A stretch of DNA of 20,057 nt from UBA11865 sp041570195 (GTDB lineage Bacteria; Chloroflexota; Anaerolineae; Promineifilales; Promineifilaceae). Under the pieces are notes generated by a model. The model worked only from the letters and a program-made list of their open reading frames with translations, searched no databases and had not been told where the DNA came from. The stretch lies in assembly GCA_041570195.1 (NCBI GenBank), contig JBFFWQ010000112.1:1-20057 (forward strand), read 5' to 3'. Below, one piece after another: positions 6,688 to 14,008 of this stretch (position 1 is its first letter; each line of letters begins with the position of its first letter). The position numbers were made by a program, and so were the translations under genes.

Positions 6688-8400
6688 TCATCCATCATCG
6701 AGGGTCAGTTTAACTTCTACGCTAGTGCCATGCTCTGGCAGAGACTTGATCGTGAGATTACCGCCGATAAGTTCCGCTCGCTCGTGCATGCCCTGTAAGC
6801 CAAAATGACCGGCCGGGGCCATTTCGGCCGGGCTGTTGGGCATGTCGAAACCACACCCATCGTCATTCACACTGAGTGTGACCGTCTCCAGGGCAAAGTC
6901 CAGGCCAACTTCTGCACGGGACGCCCGGGCATGACGGGACACATTACTTAACGCCTCTTGTGTGATCCGATAAAGCGCTAGCTCCGCATCTCGTGACAGA
7001 CGCTGTTCTTCGCCACTCATCTTGAACGCAATCGGGATCTTTAGGATAACGCCGGTATCTTGGGCCAGCATCTTGAGCGCTGGCGCCAACCCCAGTTCTT
7101 CCAGATAGACGGGGCGCAGATCACGGGCAATACGACGCAAGCCGTCGACGATTCCTGCGCTCATCTTTTCTATTTCGCCGAGTTGATCCGCTTCTGGTCG
7201 ACCGTCGAGAGAGATTCTGGTTAATTGTGCTTTCCGGGTCAAGGCCACAAGCGACTGAATCGTATCATCATGGAGGTCTCGGGCAACGCGGCTGCGCTCC
7301 TCTTCCTGGGCCGTCGTAACGGCTCCCAGATAATCACGCAAGCTTCTCTGGGCCCTGTCGGCCCGATGCGCCATCCGGATCAGTTCTAATTGCAGCTTCT
7401 GTATCTCGGAGATGCCCCCAACTCGTTCCTCGATCGCCTCAAAGTCGCTCACTGTCACCTGAGCCGCTCGTCTTTCCAGGGTCTGCAGAGGTTGTACTAT
7501 CTGTCGAAAGCCAAATACGATGGCAACCAAAGCAACGACCAAGGCCGGAACTAACACAAAAGGTATCAATTCCGTTGCTTCCAAGACGGGATCGGCCACA
7601 GACTGCCAGGGTTCTTCAATCACCAGGGCCCAATTCATGCCGGAGATGGGGCTGAAGGCGCTGATGCGCTCTTCTTTTCCCTGGTCAAGGTAGGTGGCGC
7701 CCCTCTTTCCGCCCAGGGCCTGAATGACGGCCGGATGGTCTGGCAAATCCTCTTCCGCCCAGTAACTTGGCCCTATCTGGTACAGCAACCGGTAGTTCTC
7801 GTCGACGATGAAGGCCGAGGCTTGGTCTGAAGGATCAAAGACATCGCCTAAAGCCTGTTCAACCAGCTTTTCCAGAGAGGTAGCCCCGGCCGTCACAGAG
7901 CCGTCGTCCATCTTGCCAGACACAATCAAGATGTTTTCGCCGGTTGCAGAATCAGGGATCAGGGCCATTGAATTGGCCAGGGATGCAGCTCCCTCCGCTT
8001 GGACCAGCTTGTCGATTTCTGCCCGAACGACCTCCCCATCCCACATAGCGGAAGGCTGGGACGTTCGCATCAACGATCCGTCAGCGGCGAATTGGGCCAG
8101 GCCAGCGTCAAATTCTGGCAGCAGGTAGGTAGCGTCAGCCAGCGCATGCGCAGAATCGCCAATGGCGATCGCCTGCAGCGAGACGGTATTAACGGCTAAC
8201 AATCGATCGCGCAGTTGATGGGCTATGGCCGTAGCGGCGGCCCGGGCCGCACGCTCGTCCCGCTCGCCAACCAGCCGGCGAATTGCTGTCAAGTGCAATG
8301 ATTGGGCGCTGAAGACAAGAACCAGTAGCAGCAGGGTTAGCGGTATAACGGTAAGCGCCAGAATCTGAACCAACAAAACTCGACGGCGCTTACGTTTCAA
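6688..8400 (-). CDS. Sensor histidine kinase, NarL/DegS type, with extracytoplasmic sensor
   Basis: A 570-residue membrane kinase. TM1 spans about residues 9-31, followed by a roughly 240-residue extracytoplasmic region resembling a Cache sensor (containing a DENYRLLYQIG segment), TM2 about 276-298, a HAMP-like linker (about 298-345), and HisKA_3 with RVARDLHDDTIQSL, phospho-acceptor H377. The ATPase domain has an N-box ALYRITQEALSNVSRHA near 472-490, DDGCGFD near 510, and a G-box GLQGMHERAELIGG. It should autophosphorylate and pass the phosphate to the regulator encoded just upstream: the genes overlap by four bases (TTGA, 8397-8400), so translation is probably coupled. The start is TTG with GGAG 8 bases upstream, which supports it. 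The signal sensed cannot be told from sequence. Confidence 0.92.
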   Translation of the reverse strand: MKRKRRRVLLVQILALTVIPLTLLLLVLVFSAQSLHLTAIRRLVGERDERAARAAATAIAHQLRDRLLAVNTVSLQAIAIGDSAHALADATYLLPEFDAGLAQFAADGSLMRTSQPSAMWDGEVVRAEIDKLVQAEGAASLANSMALIPDSATGENILIVSGKMDDGSVTAGATSLEKLVEQALGDVFDPSDQASAFIVDENYRLLYQIGPSYWAEEDLPDHPAVIQALGGKRGATYLDQGKEERISAFSPISGMNWALVIEEPWQSVADPVLEATELIPFVLVPALVVALVAIVFGFRQIVQPLQTLERRAAQVTVSDFEAIEERVGGISEIQKLQLELIRMAHRADRAQRSLRDYLGAVTTAQEEERSRVARDLHDDTIQSLVALTRKAQLTRISLDGRPEADQLGEIEKMSAGIVDGLRRIARDLRPVYLEELGLAPALKMLAQDTGVILKIPIAFKMSGEEQRLSRDAELALYRITQEALSNVSRHARASRAEVGLDFALETVTLSVNDDGCGFDMPNSPAEMAPAGHFGLQGMHERAELIGGNLTIKSLPEHGTSVEVKLTLDDG

Positions 8401-9065
8401 TCTTGTGACTCCGGGACTATCAAACCTAAGGCGACCGCTTTCATGACAGCTTCCGTGCGGCCGTTCACCCCCAGTTTTTTGAAGATTCGCGCCAGATGAC
8501 CCTGGACAGTGCGTCCACTAATGTCCAATTGTTCGCCAATGGCCTTGTTTGTATATCCCTGACCAGCCAACGACAACACTTCCATCTCGCGTTCCGTCAA
8601 GGCATCAAAATGCACAGTCGGACCAGGTTTTCCGGCGATGTAGTTCATGACCTTATGGGCCATGGCGTCGTCGAAGCCCGATTTGCCAGCGTATACATCG
8701 CGAATACCTTGCACGATGACTTCCGGGGAAGCGGTTTTGAGGATGTAGCCGTTGACCCCGGCTTGAAGGGCTGCGGCAACAAATGGCGTGTCATCGTAGG
8801 CGCTCAGGATGAGAATGGCCATGTCCGGGTAGGCTTCCCGTGCCCAACGCGCCACGTCGATCCCACTTGCCGATGGCAAACGGATATCAAGAACCAGAAC
8901 GTCAGGTGGTTCTTCTTGGATCAGCTGGCGGGCAGTTTCTCCATCGTCGGCTTCGGCAACGACCAAGATGCCGCTCGCCTGGTCCAGGAGTTCCCGAATA
9001 CCAACGCGCACGACCGCGTGATCGTCCACAAGGAGCACTTTGATAGGCGGGCTTGTTTTAATCAT
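8397..9065 (-). CDS. NarL/FixJ-family response regulator
   Basis: A 222-residue regulator with a complete receiver domain: VLLVDDH with D14 and D15, phosphorylation site D60 (VLVLDIRLPS), and the lysine in GYILKTASPE. The C-terminal LuxR HTH reads LTEREMEVLSLAGQGYTNKA, then SGRTVQGHLARIFKKLGV. It is the first gene of a regulator-kinase operon and should be the cognate partner of the kinase that follows it. ATG at 9063-9065 has no clear ribosome binding site upstream. It is divergent from the exported beta-propeller gene across 348 bases, so that gene is a natural candidate target (inference). Confidence 0.93.
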   Translation of the reverse strand: MIKTSPPIKVLLVDDHAVVRVGIRELLDQASGILVVAEADDGETARQLIQEEPPDVLVLDIRLPSASGIDVARWAREAYPDMAILILSAYDDTPFVAAALQAGVNGYILKTASPEVIVQGIRDVYAGKSGFDDAMAHKVMNYIAGKPGPTVHFDALTEREMEVLSLAGQGYTNKAIGEQLDISGRTVQGHLARIFKKLGVNGRTEAVMKAVALGLIVPESQD

Positions 9066-9163
9066 AGATTGAACCAGCGGAAAGTTCGCCGCATTTTGGC
9101 TTTTTATTCAGACGGCCGCAAGGGCAAAAAAACGGCGAGTTCCTGTTCTCGTGCATCCGAGTC

Positions 9164-9203
9164 ATTGGGCCATCTGGCGTTCTGCCAATTAGGCCATCTG
9201 GCG
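9164..9203 (+). repeat. Two direct repeats of 16 bp, 24-bp period, upstream of a promoter
   Basis: ATTGGGCCATCTGGCG (9164-9179) and ATTAGGCCATCTGGCG (9188-9203) differ at one base. The second ends exactly where a weak -35 box (9204-9209) begins. The arrangement fits tandem activator sites. The rest of the 348-base region between the divergent genes holds the promoter and the hairpin listed separately and nothing else I can support. Confidence 0.6.
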
Positions 9204-9232
9204 CTAACTCGGAACGTGGAATCTATTATAAT
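9204..9232 (+). promoter_or_regulatory. Candidate activator-dependent promoter of the first beta-propeller gene
   Basis: TATAAT (9227-9232) is a perfect -10 box. At 17 bases upstream lies CTAACT, matching only 3 of 6 bases of the -35 consensus, preceded immediately by two direct repeats. A good -10 with a poor -35 and abutting repeats is the usual look of an activated promoter. The leader to the ATG at 9414 would be about 175 bases. An overlapping TATAAT also reads on the minus strand (9225-9230) and could serve the regulator gene. Confidence 0.5.
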
Positions 9233-9343
9233 CATCAATGGTGAACCGACCACCTTGCACAGAAGGTTCCGAACAATGGGAGTTTCTAGTTTGGCGCTCA
9301 GGCTCCGATCAGTTTTTAGTTCAAAACCTCGACCCGGAAGAGT

Positions 9344-9361
9344 GTCGACAATCCTGTCGAC
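9344..9361 (+). promoter_or_regulatory. Leader hairpin before the first beta-propeller gene
   Basis: GTCGACA-ATCC-TGTCGAC forms a perfect 7-bp stem with a 4-base loop in the presumed leader, about 38 bases before the ribosome binding site. There is no T-run. It may stabilise the mRNA or be a protein site; the role is unknown. Confidence 0.35.
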
Positions 9362-9413
9362 TTAAAGTTCAGCCTCCTGTTGCCTATTGCACATGAATAA
9401 GGAGATGAAGATC

Positions 9414-10697
9414 ATGCGTAAGCCCTTTGCGTTTCTCGTTTTTGTCCTCGTATTACTTGGAATCCTAACATTCGCCGGAATCGTGGCCGCAGAGCACGAC
9501 GGCGATCCCCATACCGGCAACGTCCACCCTTTGGGCCACGACGAAGCGGCGGCAAGCCTCTTCTACGGCCCGCCCTCCGTTCATACGGATATCGCCTTCT
9601 GGGGAAAATATGCCTTCCAAGGCAACTGGACCGGTTTCCGTATTCTTGATATCTCGGCCCCTGGAAACCCGAAATTGGTTGCCTTCGAAGAGTGTAATGG
9701 TAACCAGGGCGATGTGATCGTCTGGGATAATATCCTGGTCCGCTCGTGGAACAGCCCGGCCTCAGGAACACAGTTGTGCGATGGCCAGACAGTGCCGGCA
9801 GGTTTTGAAGGCGTGCACGTTTTCGACATCAGCGACGTAACCGATCCGGTCCTCGTCGCAGCGGTAGAAACTGAGTGTGGATCCCACACCGCCACCGGCG
9901 TGCCAGACCTCGCCAACGATCGGCTGCTGGTCTACAACAGTTCGTCCGGCTCGGCATGTCCAGGCATCGATATTATCGAAGTGCCATTAAGTAATCCGGC
10001 CGCGGCAGCCTACGTTCGTTTTGAGTCGGCGGAAGGCCGCGATTGTCACGACACGTCGGTTATTCTTGGCGACGCGATGCTCGCCGCCTGCGCGGGCGAC
10101 GACGGTTTCACCATGTGGACCCTGACGGGCAGCGGAACGCTGGAAAATCCGGACTTCTTGTACTCAGTTTCTATACCTGGCGTCAGCATTGGGCACACGG
10201 GCAGCTTTACCTGGGATGGAGCGATCTATGCCTTCGGTCATGAACCCGGCGGCGGCGTTGCGGCAAATTGCCAGGAATCGAACCCCGATTCGGACAAGTC
10301 CATCTTCTTTTTCGATACAACCAATGGTGACCAGCTAGGTATGTGGACGTTGGAGCGCCCGCAGTCGGCCACTGAAAACTGTACAATCCACAACTTCAAC
10401 ACAGTGCCACTTCGCAGCGGGAACTACGTCCTGGTTCACGGCAGCTACCAGTCAGGAACCAGTATCGTGGATTTCACCGATCCCGCGAATCCGGTCGAAG
10501 TAGGATATTCCGATCCGCCAGCAATAGATCCTATTGATCTTGGCGGCGCATGGTCGACGTACTGGTACAACAACTTCATGTACGAAACCAACATCACCGA
10601 GGGTCTGAATATCTTCCGCTTGAGTGACGAAACGACGGCCGGCGCAATCCGGCTAGATCACTTGAATCCGCAGACGCAGGAGATGACCTTGCCTTAG
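9414..10697 (+). CDS. Exported LVIVD-repeat (beta-propeller) protein
   Basis: A 427-residue exported protein. I choose the ATG at 9414 because AAGGAG (9399-9404) lies 9 bases before it and a clean signal peptide follows: MRKP, a hydrophobic run of about 18 residues, and cleavage after IVAA near residue 26. The mature part has several LVIVD-type strands, each a hydrophobic (F/V)(R/H)(I/V)(L/F)D(I/F) followed by a DP/NP turn: FRILDISAPGNPKLVAF (74-90), VHVFDISDVTDPVLVAA (about 134), and SIVDFTDPANPVEVGY (about 350). Such repeats form beta-propellers on the cell surface or in secreted proteins; their ligands are mostly unknown. Eight cysteines are spread through the mature chain, suggesting disulfides. 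The next gene encodes a related protein. In-frame starts at 9387 (TTG) and 9393 are less likely. Confidence 0.85.
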   Translation: MRKPFAFLVFVLVLLGILTFAGIVAAEHDGDPHTGNVHPLGHDEAAASLFYGPPSVHTDIAFWGKYAFQGNWTGFRILDISAPGNPKLVAFEECNGNQGDVIVWDNILVRSWNSPASGTQLCDGQTVPAGFEGVHVFDISDVTDPVLVAAVETECGSHTATGVPDLANDRLLVYNSSSGSACPGIDIIEVPLSNPAAAAYVRFESAEGRDCHDTSVILGDAMLAACAGDDGFTMWTLTGSGTLENPDFLYSVSIPGVSIGHTGSFTWDGAIYAFGHEPGGGVAANCQESNPDSDKSIFFFDTTNGDQLGMWTLERPQSATENCTIHNFNTVPLRSGNYVLVHGSYQSGTSIVDFTDPANPVEVGYSDPPAIDPIDLGGAWSTYWYNNFMYETNITEGLNIFRLSDETTAGAIRLDHLNPQTQEMTLP

Positions 10698-10715
10698 AAA
10701 GAGCTCGAACAATCA

Positions 10716-10753
10716 GGCAGGGAAGCGCGCAGATTTCGATTCGTTTCCCTGCC
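10716..10753 (+). terminator. Terminator-like hairpin after the first beta-propeller gene
   Basis: GGCAGGGAAGCG (10716-10727) pairs with CGTTTCCCTGCC (10742-10753), a 12-bp stem with one G-U pair and a 14-base loop, 19 bases after the stop codon. No U-run follows, so it may be an mRNA-end or processing structure rather than a classical intrinsic terminator. Confidence 0.55.
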
Positions 10754-10841
10754 GTAGTGAACCGAGTCACCGTCTAGATCTTTTTAGGCATGCTGTTAAC
10801 GCATCAGGGATGGCGGGGCGGAGCAGCTGATGACAGGAGGT

Positions 10842-10862
10842 GATGCTTAGGAACAAAGCATC
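10842..10862 (+). promoter_or_regulatory. Leader hairpin next to an AGGAGG sequence, upstream of the second beta-propeller gene
   Basis: GATGCTT (10842-10848) and AAGCATC (10856-10862) form a 7-bp stem with a 7-base loop, directly after AGGAGG. It lies about 70 bases before the second propeller gene. The 237-base intergenic region otherwise holds the terminator-like hairpin and a poor 24-codon frame from the ATG at 10843. Confidence 0.35.
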
Positions 10863-10934
10863 TTCTGACGAATCTGGAGGAGCGTGGCCAGTGTTTCTGG
10901 CGTTGCATATATTTGCATGAACAAAGGAGTAAAC

Positions 10935-12644
10935 ATGAATCACAAATACCCCAATCGAAAAGGGAAGCTGACATTTATGGGTCTTTTCCTGTTATTGCTT
11001 GCCATGATACCAGCAGTTGCACTTGCCGGACACGATAGTAGCTCTTCTCCTGAACTGAACGTTGTCGGACAACTTTCGGCACAGGATATGGGAATCCCAG
11101 GCGGCGAAAACGTCACCGATGTCTGGGCCTATGGTAATTACGCCTACCTGGGCACCTTTGACGATATCGCCTGCTCGCTGGACTTCACCGGGGTGCACAT
11201 CGTCGATATTTCGGATCCCGAGGCTCCGAGCAAGGTCGCCTTCATCCCAGCCAAACCGGGTACCCGCAACAACGACGTCAAGGTGGCTCACCTGGAGACC
11301 CCGCACTTCAGCGGCGAGATCCTGGTCGCCTCCAACGAGCCCTGTGGCTCGGTCTTTCTGCCCAGGCTGCATGCCAACGGCGTGGCGGCGATCCCTGGAC
11401 AGGGCGGCGTGTCCATCTGGGACGTGACCGACCCCATCAAGCCGCGCGCGCTCAAGCAAAATTACCTGGACTTCGGCGTACACAACACTTATATCTGGCA
11501 GCAAGGAGAGAATGCCTACATGCTGGTCGTCGATGACGACAATGTCCAGGATCTGACCATCGTAGATCTGACCAAGCCGCAGAGCCCGCGGGTTGTTGCC
11601 GTGACAGGACAGCTTGACTGGCCAGACGATATCGCTGCTGAGTTTGGCGATTCGGCAGCCGCATTCCTGCACGACGTCTGGGTGCAGGACGACATCGCCT
11701 ACCTGTCGTACTGGGACGCCGGCCTGGTTTTGCTAGACGTAAGCGACCCGGCTACCCCGGTCTTCCTGGGCGACAGCACCTATGCTGACCCCGATCCGCT
11801 GTCGGGCGAGTTCCCCGCTGGCGATAGCCATGTGGCGGTTCCCAATGCCGACGGCTCACGAGTACTCATGGGTGACGAGGACTTTGCCGCTGGTGCGCTG
11901 AATACGTTCACCTTTGACGGCGTCAGCTATCCCGTCGCCGAAGGCGGCTTTACCCCGCCCACATATTCGCTCCCCGGCGGGACCTTTGGCGGCCCGGTGC
12001 ATTGGACTGGCGGCGAGGGCTGCACCACTGCTGAGTTCGACAGAGCGGCCAACCCCGGCGAGGTGGCCCTGATCCAGCGTGGCACCTGCTTCTTCTCGAC
12101 CAAGGCGGCTAACGCCCAGGCGCTGGGCTACACGGGCTTTATCGTGGCCAACGATGCGGCTCGGGGTGACGCTCTGCTCACCATGTCGGCCGGCACCGCC
12201 GACGTGATCACCATCCCCGGCTACTTCGTCGGTTACTCGACGGGCGAAATTATGAAGGGCAGCGAGGGTGCGCTAATGGCGGCTGCCGGCATCTTTGATG
12301 GCTACGGTTACCTGCGGCTGCTGGACGTGAGCGACCCCTCCAACATCGTTGAACTCGACCAGTTCGCCACCGAGGGCGTGTTTACCAACCCGCCGATACC
12401 TGGCGACCGCACTATGCACAACGTGGTTGTGGATGGCGGCACCACGGCCTACATCTCCTGGTACGCCGAGGGCATGCGCGTTGTCGACTTTTCTGGCGAT
12501 ACACTCAGTGAAGTAGCCCACTTTGTCGACACTGAGAATGGCTCCAACTTCTGGGGCGTGTACCTGCACGAGCACCCGAATGGTACTACTTACATTCTGG
12601 GCAGTGACCGCAATACGGGGCTGTGGATCTTCGACACCCCTTAA
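10935..12644 (+). CDS. Exported LVIVD-repeat beta-propeller protein with inserted PA domain
   Basis: A 569-residue exported protein. ATG at 10935 has AAAGGAG 5 bases upstream and is followed by a signal peptide (basic NHKYPNRKGK, then a hydrophobic stretch, cleavage after AVALA near residue 31). LVIVD-type strands: VHIVDISDPEAPSKVAF (about 87), VSIWDVTDPIKPRAL (about 159), LTIVDLTKPQSPRVVAV (about 207), LVLLDVSDPATPVFLGD (about 265), LRLLDVSDPSNIVEL (about 459) and MRVVDFSGDTLSEVAHF (about 513). Between the fourth and fifth, about residues 352-445, lies a protease-associated (PA) domain with the typical GEVALIQRGTCFFSTKAANA and GFIVAND. PA domains bind peptides or mediate protein contacts, so here one is inserted into a propeller. 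No catalytic protease motif is seen. It is related in repeat type to the gene before it. Confidence 0.88.
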   Translation: MNHKYPNRKGKLTFMGLFLLLLAMIPAVALAGHDSSSSPELNVVGQLSAQDMGIPGGENVTDVWAYGNYAYLGTFDDIACSLDFTGVHIVDISDPEAPSKVAFIPAKPGTRNNDVKVAHLETPHFSGEILVASNEPCGSVFLPRLHANGVAAIPGQGGVSIWDVTDPIKPRALKQNYLDFGVHNTYIWQQGENAYMLVVDDDNVQDLTIVDLTKPQSPRVVAVTGQLDWPDDIAAEFGDSAAAFLHDVWVQDDIAYLSYWDAGLVLLDVSDPATPVFLGDSTYADPDPLSGEFPAGDSHVAVPNADGSRVLMGDEDFAAGALNTFTFDGVSYPVAEGGFTPPTYSLPGGTFGGPVHWTGGEGCTTAEFDRAANPGEVALIQRGTCFFSTKAANAQALGYTGFIVANDAARGDALLTMSAGTADVITIPGYFVGYSTGEIMKGSEGALMAAAGIFDGYGYLRLLDVSDPSNIVELDQFATEGVFTNPPIPGDRTMHNVVVDGGTTAYISWYAEGMRVVDFSGDTLSEVAHFVDTENGSNFWGVYLHEHPNGTTYILGSDRNTGLWIFDTP

Positions 12645-12668
12645 GCATTAGCTAGCATACCATAGGTT

Positions 12669-12699
12669 AACAGGATGGGGTCTATGACCTCATCCTGTT
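12669..12699 (+). terminator. Strong hairpin after the second beta-propeller gene
   Basis: AACAGGATGgGGTC (12669-12682) pairs with GACCtCATCCTGTT (12686-12699) through a triplet loop TAT: 14 pairs with a single G-U. It lies 24 bases after the stop. There is no long U-run, only TTCCT, but position and stability favour a terminator. Confidence 0.65.
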
Positions 12700-12772
12700 C
12701 CTCAGCCCAAGCGCCAAGTCAGAGCTTGTTGAACGAACGATCTGACAGATAGTAGTTACCTTTAGGAAAGGT

Positions 12773-12821
12773 GGCTGGCGCCCAAGTTCGATAAATTCCA
12801 ATATCGGCTTGGGCGCCAGTC
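12773..12821 (+). promoter_or_regulatory. Large GC-rich hairpin in front of the small exported protein gene
   Basis: CTGGCGCCCAAG (12775-12786) and CTTGGGCGCCAG (12808-12819) pair perfectly over 12 bp, extended by a G-U and a G-C pair, around an AT-rich loop of 21 bases. A partial third copy, CTGGCGTCCAA, sits at 12850-12860, just before the ribosome binding site. This could be a terminator or a regulatory leader. Confidence 0.5.
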
Positions 12822-12884
12822 AACTCTGCCTGCTGGTCCAGATCAAAAGCTGGCGTCCAAATGGGGAACTCTTAAAGGAAAATA

Positions 12885-13424
12885 ATGAAAAGGCATCTCT
12901 ATCTAAGCCCAATATTCCTGTTGGCTCTGATCGTAATGGTGATGGTTGCGACGCCGGTTGCGGCCGTTGAGCCGGTTACCGCGACGTTTCAATTTGCCGA
13001 TGTCATCGAAGGGTATGTTCCGGCCTGTGACCTCAATCTCCGTTGGGACATCAGCGGCACCGTCGATCGCACATTCTTCTTTGACCAGGATGGCAACGTC
13101 GTCCGGATCCTAGATCATGTGCAAGAGGACAACACCATCACCAACTTGGACACGGGGGAAAGCTTGCGCGAAGGCCCGGATCACTTCATTCAGCATATCT
13201 TCTTTAACGACGATGGGACGGTAAGGTTGGATATCAATGGGTTGTCAGTGCTGGTGAACTCTGGCGAAAACATGGTCGTCGACGCCGGTCGAGTTGTGCT
13301 CTTCTTCGGACCGGGCGGGCCTTCGGTGCTCCAGGTTGCCGGCCGGCACGATGTGCGGGGCATTGATCCCTTGACGGTCGATGATCCGATATTGCTAGAG
13401 GGCTTCTGCGCGGCGTTCGAGTAA
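12885..13424 (+). CDS. Small exported protein of unknown function, beta-rich
   Basis: 179 residues. ATG at 12885 has AAAGGA 5 bases upstream. The N-terminus is a signal peptide (MKRHLYLSP, a hydrophobic run, then TPVAA, cleavage near residue 27). The mature domain alternates short strands with DxDG-type turns (FFDQDGNVVRIL, FFNDDGTVRLDI), ending with GRHDVRG and a final GFCAAFE. Two cysteines, in the VPACDL segment and near the C-terminus, may form one disulfide that ties the ends together. I do not recognise a named family; it looks like a single compact beta-sandwich. It follows the two exported propeller genes on the same strand but has its own leader hairpin, and it is convergent with the thioredoxin-like gene. 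The 120 bases between those two genes hold no convincing terminator. Confidence 0.75.
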   Translation: MKRHLYLSPIFLLALIVMVMVATPVAAVEPVTATFQFADVIEGYVPACDLNLRWDISGTVDRTFFFDQDGNVVRILDHVQEDNTITNLDTGESLREGPDHFIQHIFFNDDGTVRLDINGLSVLVNSGENMVVDAGRVVLFFGPGGPSVLQVAGRHDVRGIDPLTVDDPILLEGFCAAFE

Positions 13425-13544
13425 ACCTGGGGTTGCTGCTTTCGTCTTTTGCAGCTCTAAGGTGTGACCTTGCAGGCTCACCGGCGCCATCATCTGTGAA
13501 AAGGCCGCCTGCGAGCGGACGGTCTCTCATTTTGGGAATTTGCT

Positions 13545-13931
13545 CTAGCTTCCCTCTGGTGTGGCAACCTGTTCCAGCGCCTGGCGCAATGTTTCTCCCA
13601 CTTGCGGACCAAAGAAGCGTTGAACGACCCGGCCATCGCCATCCAGGGTGACAAAGGATGGGTGGCCGCGCACGTCGTAGCGGGCTTGTAGCGCCATGTT
13701 GGCCTGTTCGGCCGCATTCAACTGGATAACCGTCGCCCGCTCCCTGAATTCTTCGCTCAGCCCATCCACGATGGGCGCCATTTCAATTCAGCCCGGTCAA
13801 TTGTCGGTATAGAACATGATCAGGGCCGGGCCGTTCAAATCGACCGGCTCTGCGGCCGGCTCATCGTCGCTGCAAGCAGCCAATCCGACGATCATGACGC
13901 TCAGAGCTGCCAAGCAAAAGTAAAGTTTCAT
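13545..13931 (-). CDS. Thioredoxin-like lipoprotein, predicted selenoprotein with UxxU (two in-frame TGA)
   Basis: Predicted 128 residues, membrane-anchored and facing outward. ATG at 13929-13931 follows GGGAG 5 bases upstream. MKLYFCLAALSVMIVGLAAC is a lipoprotein signal with lipobox LAAC, C20. The frame continues through PVDLNGPALIMFYTDN, then TGA (13797-13799), P, G, TGA (13788-13790), and IEMAPIVDGLSEEF. The two TGAs fall at residues 45 and 48, exactly the two cysteines of the thioredoxin CxxC, between a typical strand (ALIMFYTD) and the EMAPIVDGL helix. Downstream are RYDVRGHPSFVTLDGDG with the cis-proline and a normal C-terminus ending in TAG. Both halves lie in one frame and a SECIS-like hairpin follows. 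Reading from the internal ATG (13779-13781) gives only a headless fragment. An inactivated gene is the alternative, but two substitutions at just these positions would be a remarkable coincidence. Confidence 0.85.
13760..13776 (-). promoter_or_regulatory. Candidate bacterial SECIS hairpin
   Basis: On the minus strand GCCCATC (13776-13770), loop GTG, then GATGGGC (13766-13760): a perfect 7-bp stem with a 3-base apical loop that starts with G. The stem begins 11 bases after the second TGA, and the loop lies 18 bases after it and 27 after the first TGA. These values fit the general bacterial SECIS model (stem soon after the UGA, small loop with a G among its first two bases). It lies inside the coding sequence, as bacterial SECIS elements do. 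Confidence 0.65.
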
Positions 13932-14008
13932 AGTAACTCCCTTGGATTAGCCTTCAGTATGGACTAGTCTCGCTGGTACGCAAGTCTATGGTCAAACACA
14001 ACGGAGAA

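Noticed and set aside
8496..9365. 289-residue plus-strand frame across the regulator and its upstream region
   Set aside because: It lies opposite a clear NarL-type regulator, then crosses the promoter and repeat region; no ribosome binding site or motif.
10843..10919. 24-codon leader peptide before the second propeller gene
   Set aside because: AGGAGG is only two bases from the ATG and the peptide shows no attenuator-like codon run.
13545..13781. A separate 78-residue gene starting at the internal ATG 13779-13781
   Set aside because: It would begin inside the thioredoxin fold without its first strand and active site and has no ribosome binding site, while a full lipoprotein start lies upstream in the same frame.
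13788..13799. TGA read as Trp or Gly through an altered genetic code
   Set aside because: TGA ends several clear genes in this window, such as higB, the regulator at 8397, the kinase at 16038 and the SulP remnant, and the two TGAs fall exactly on Cys positions.
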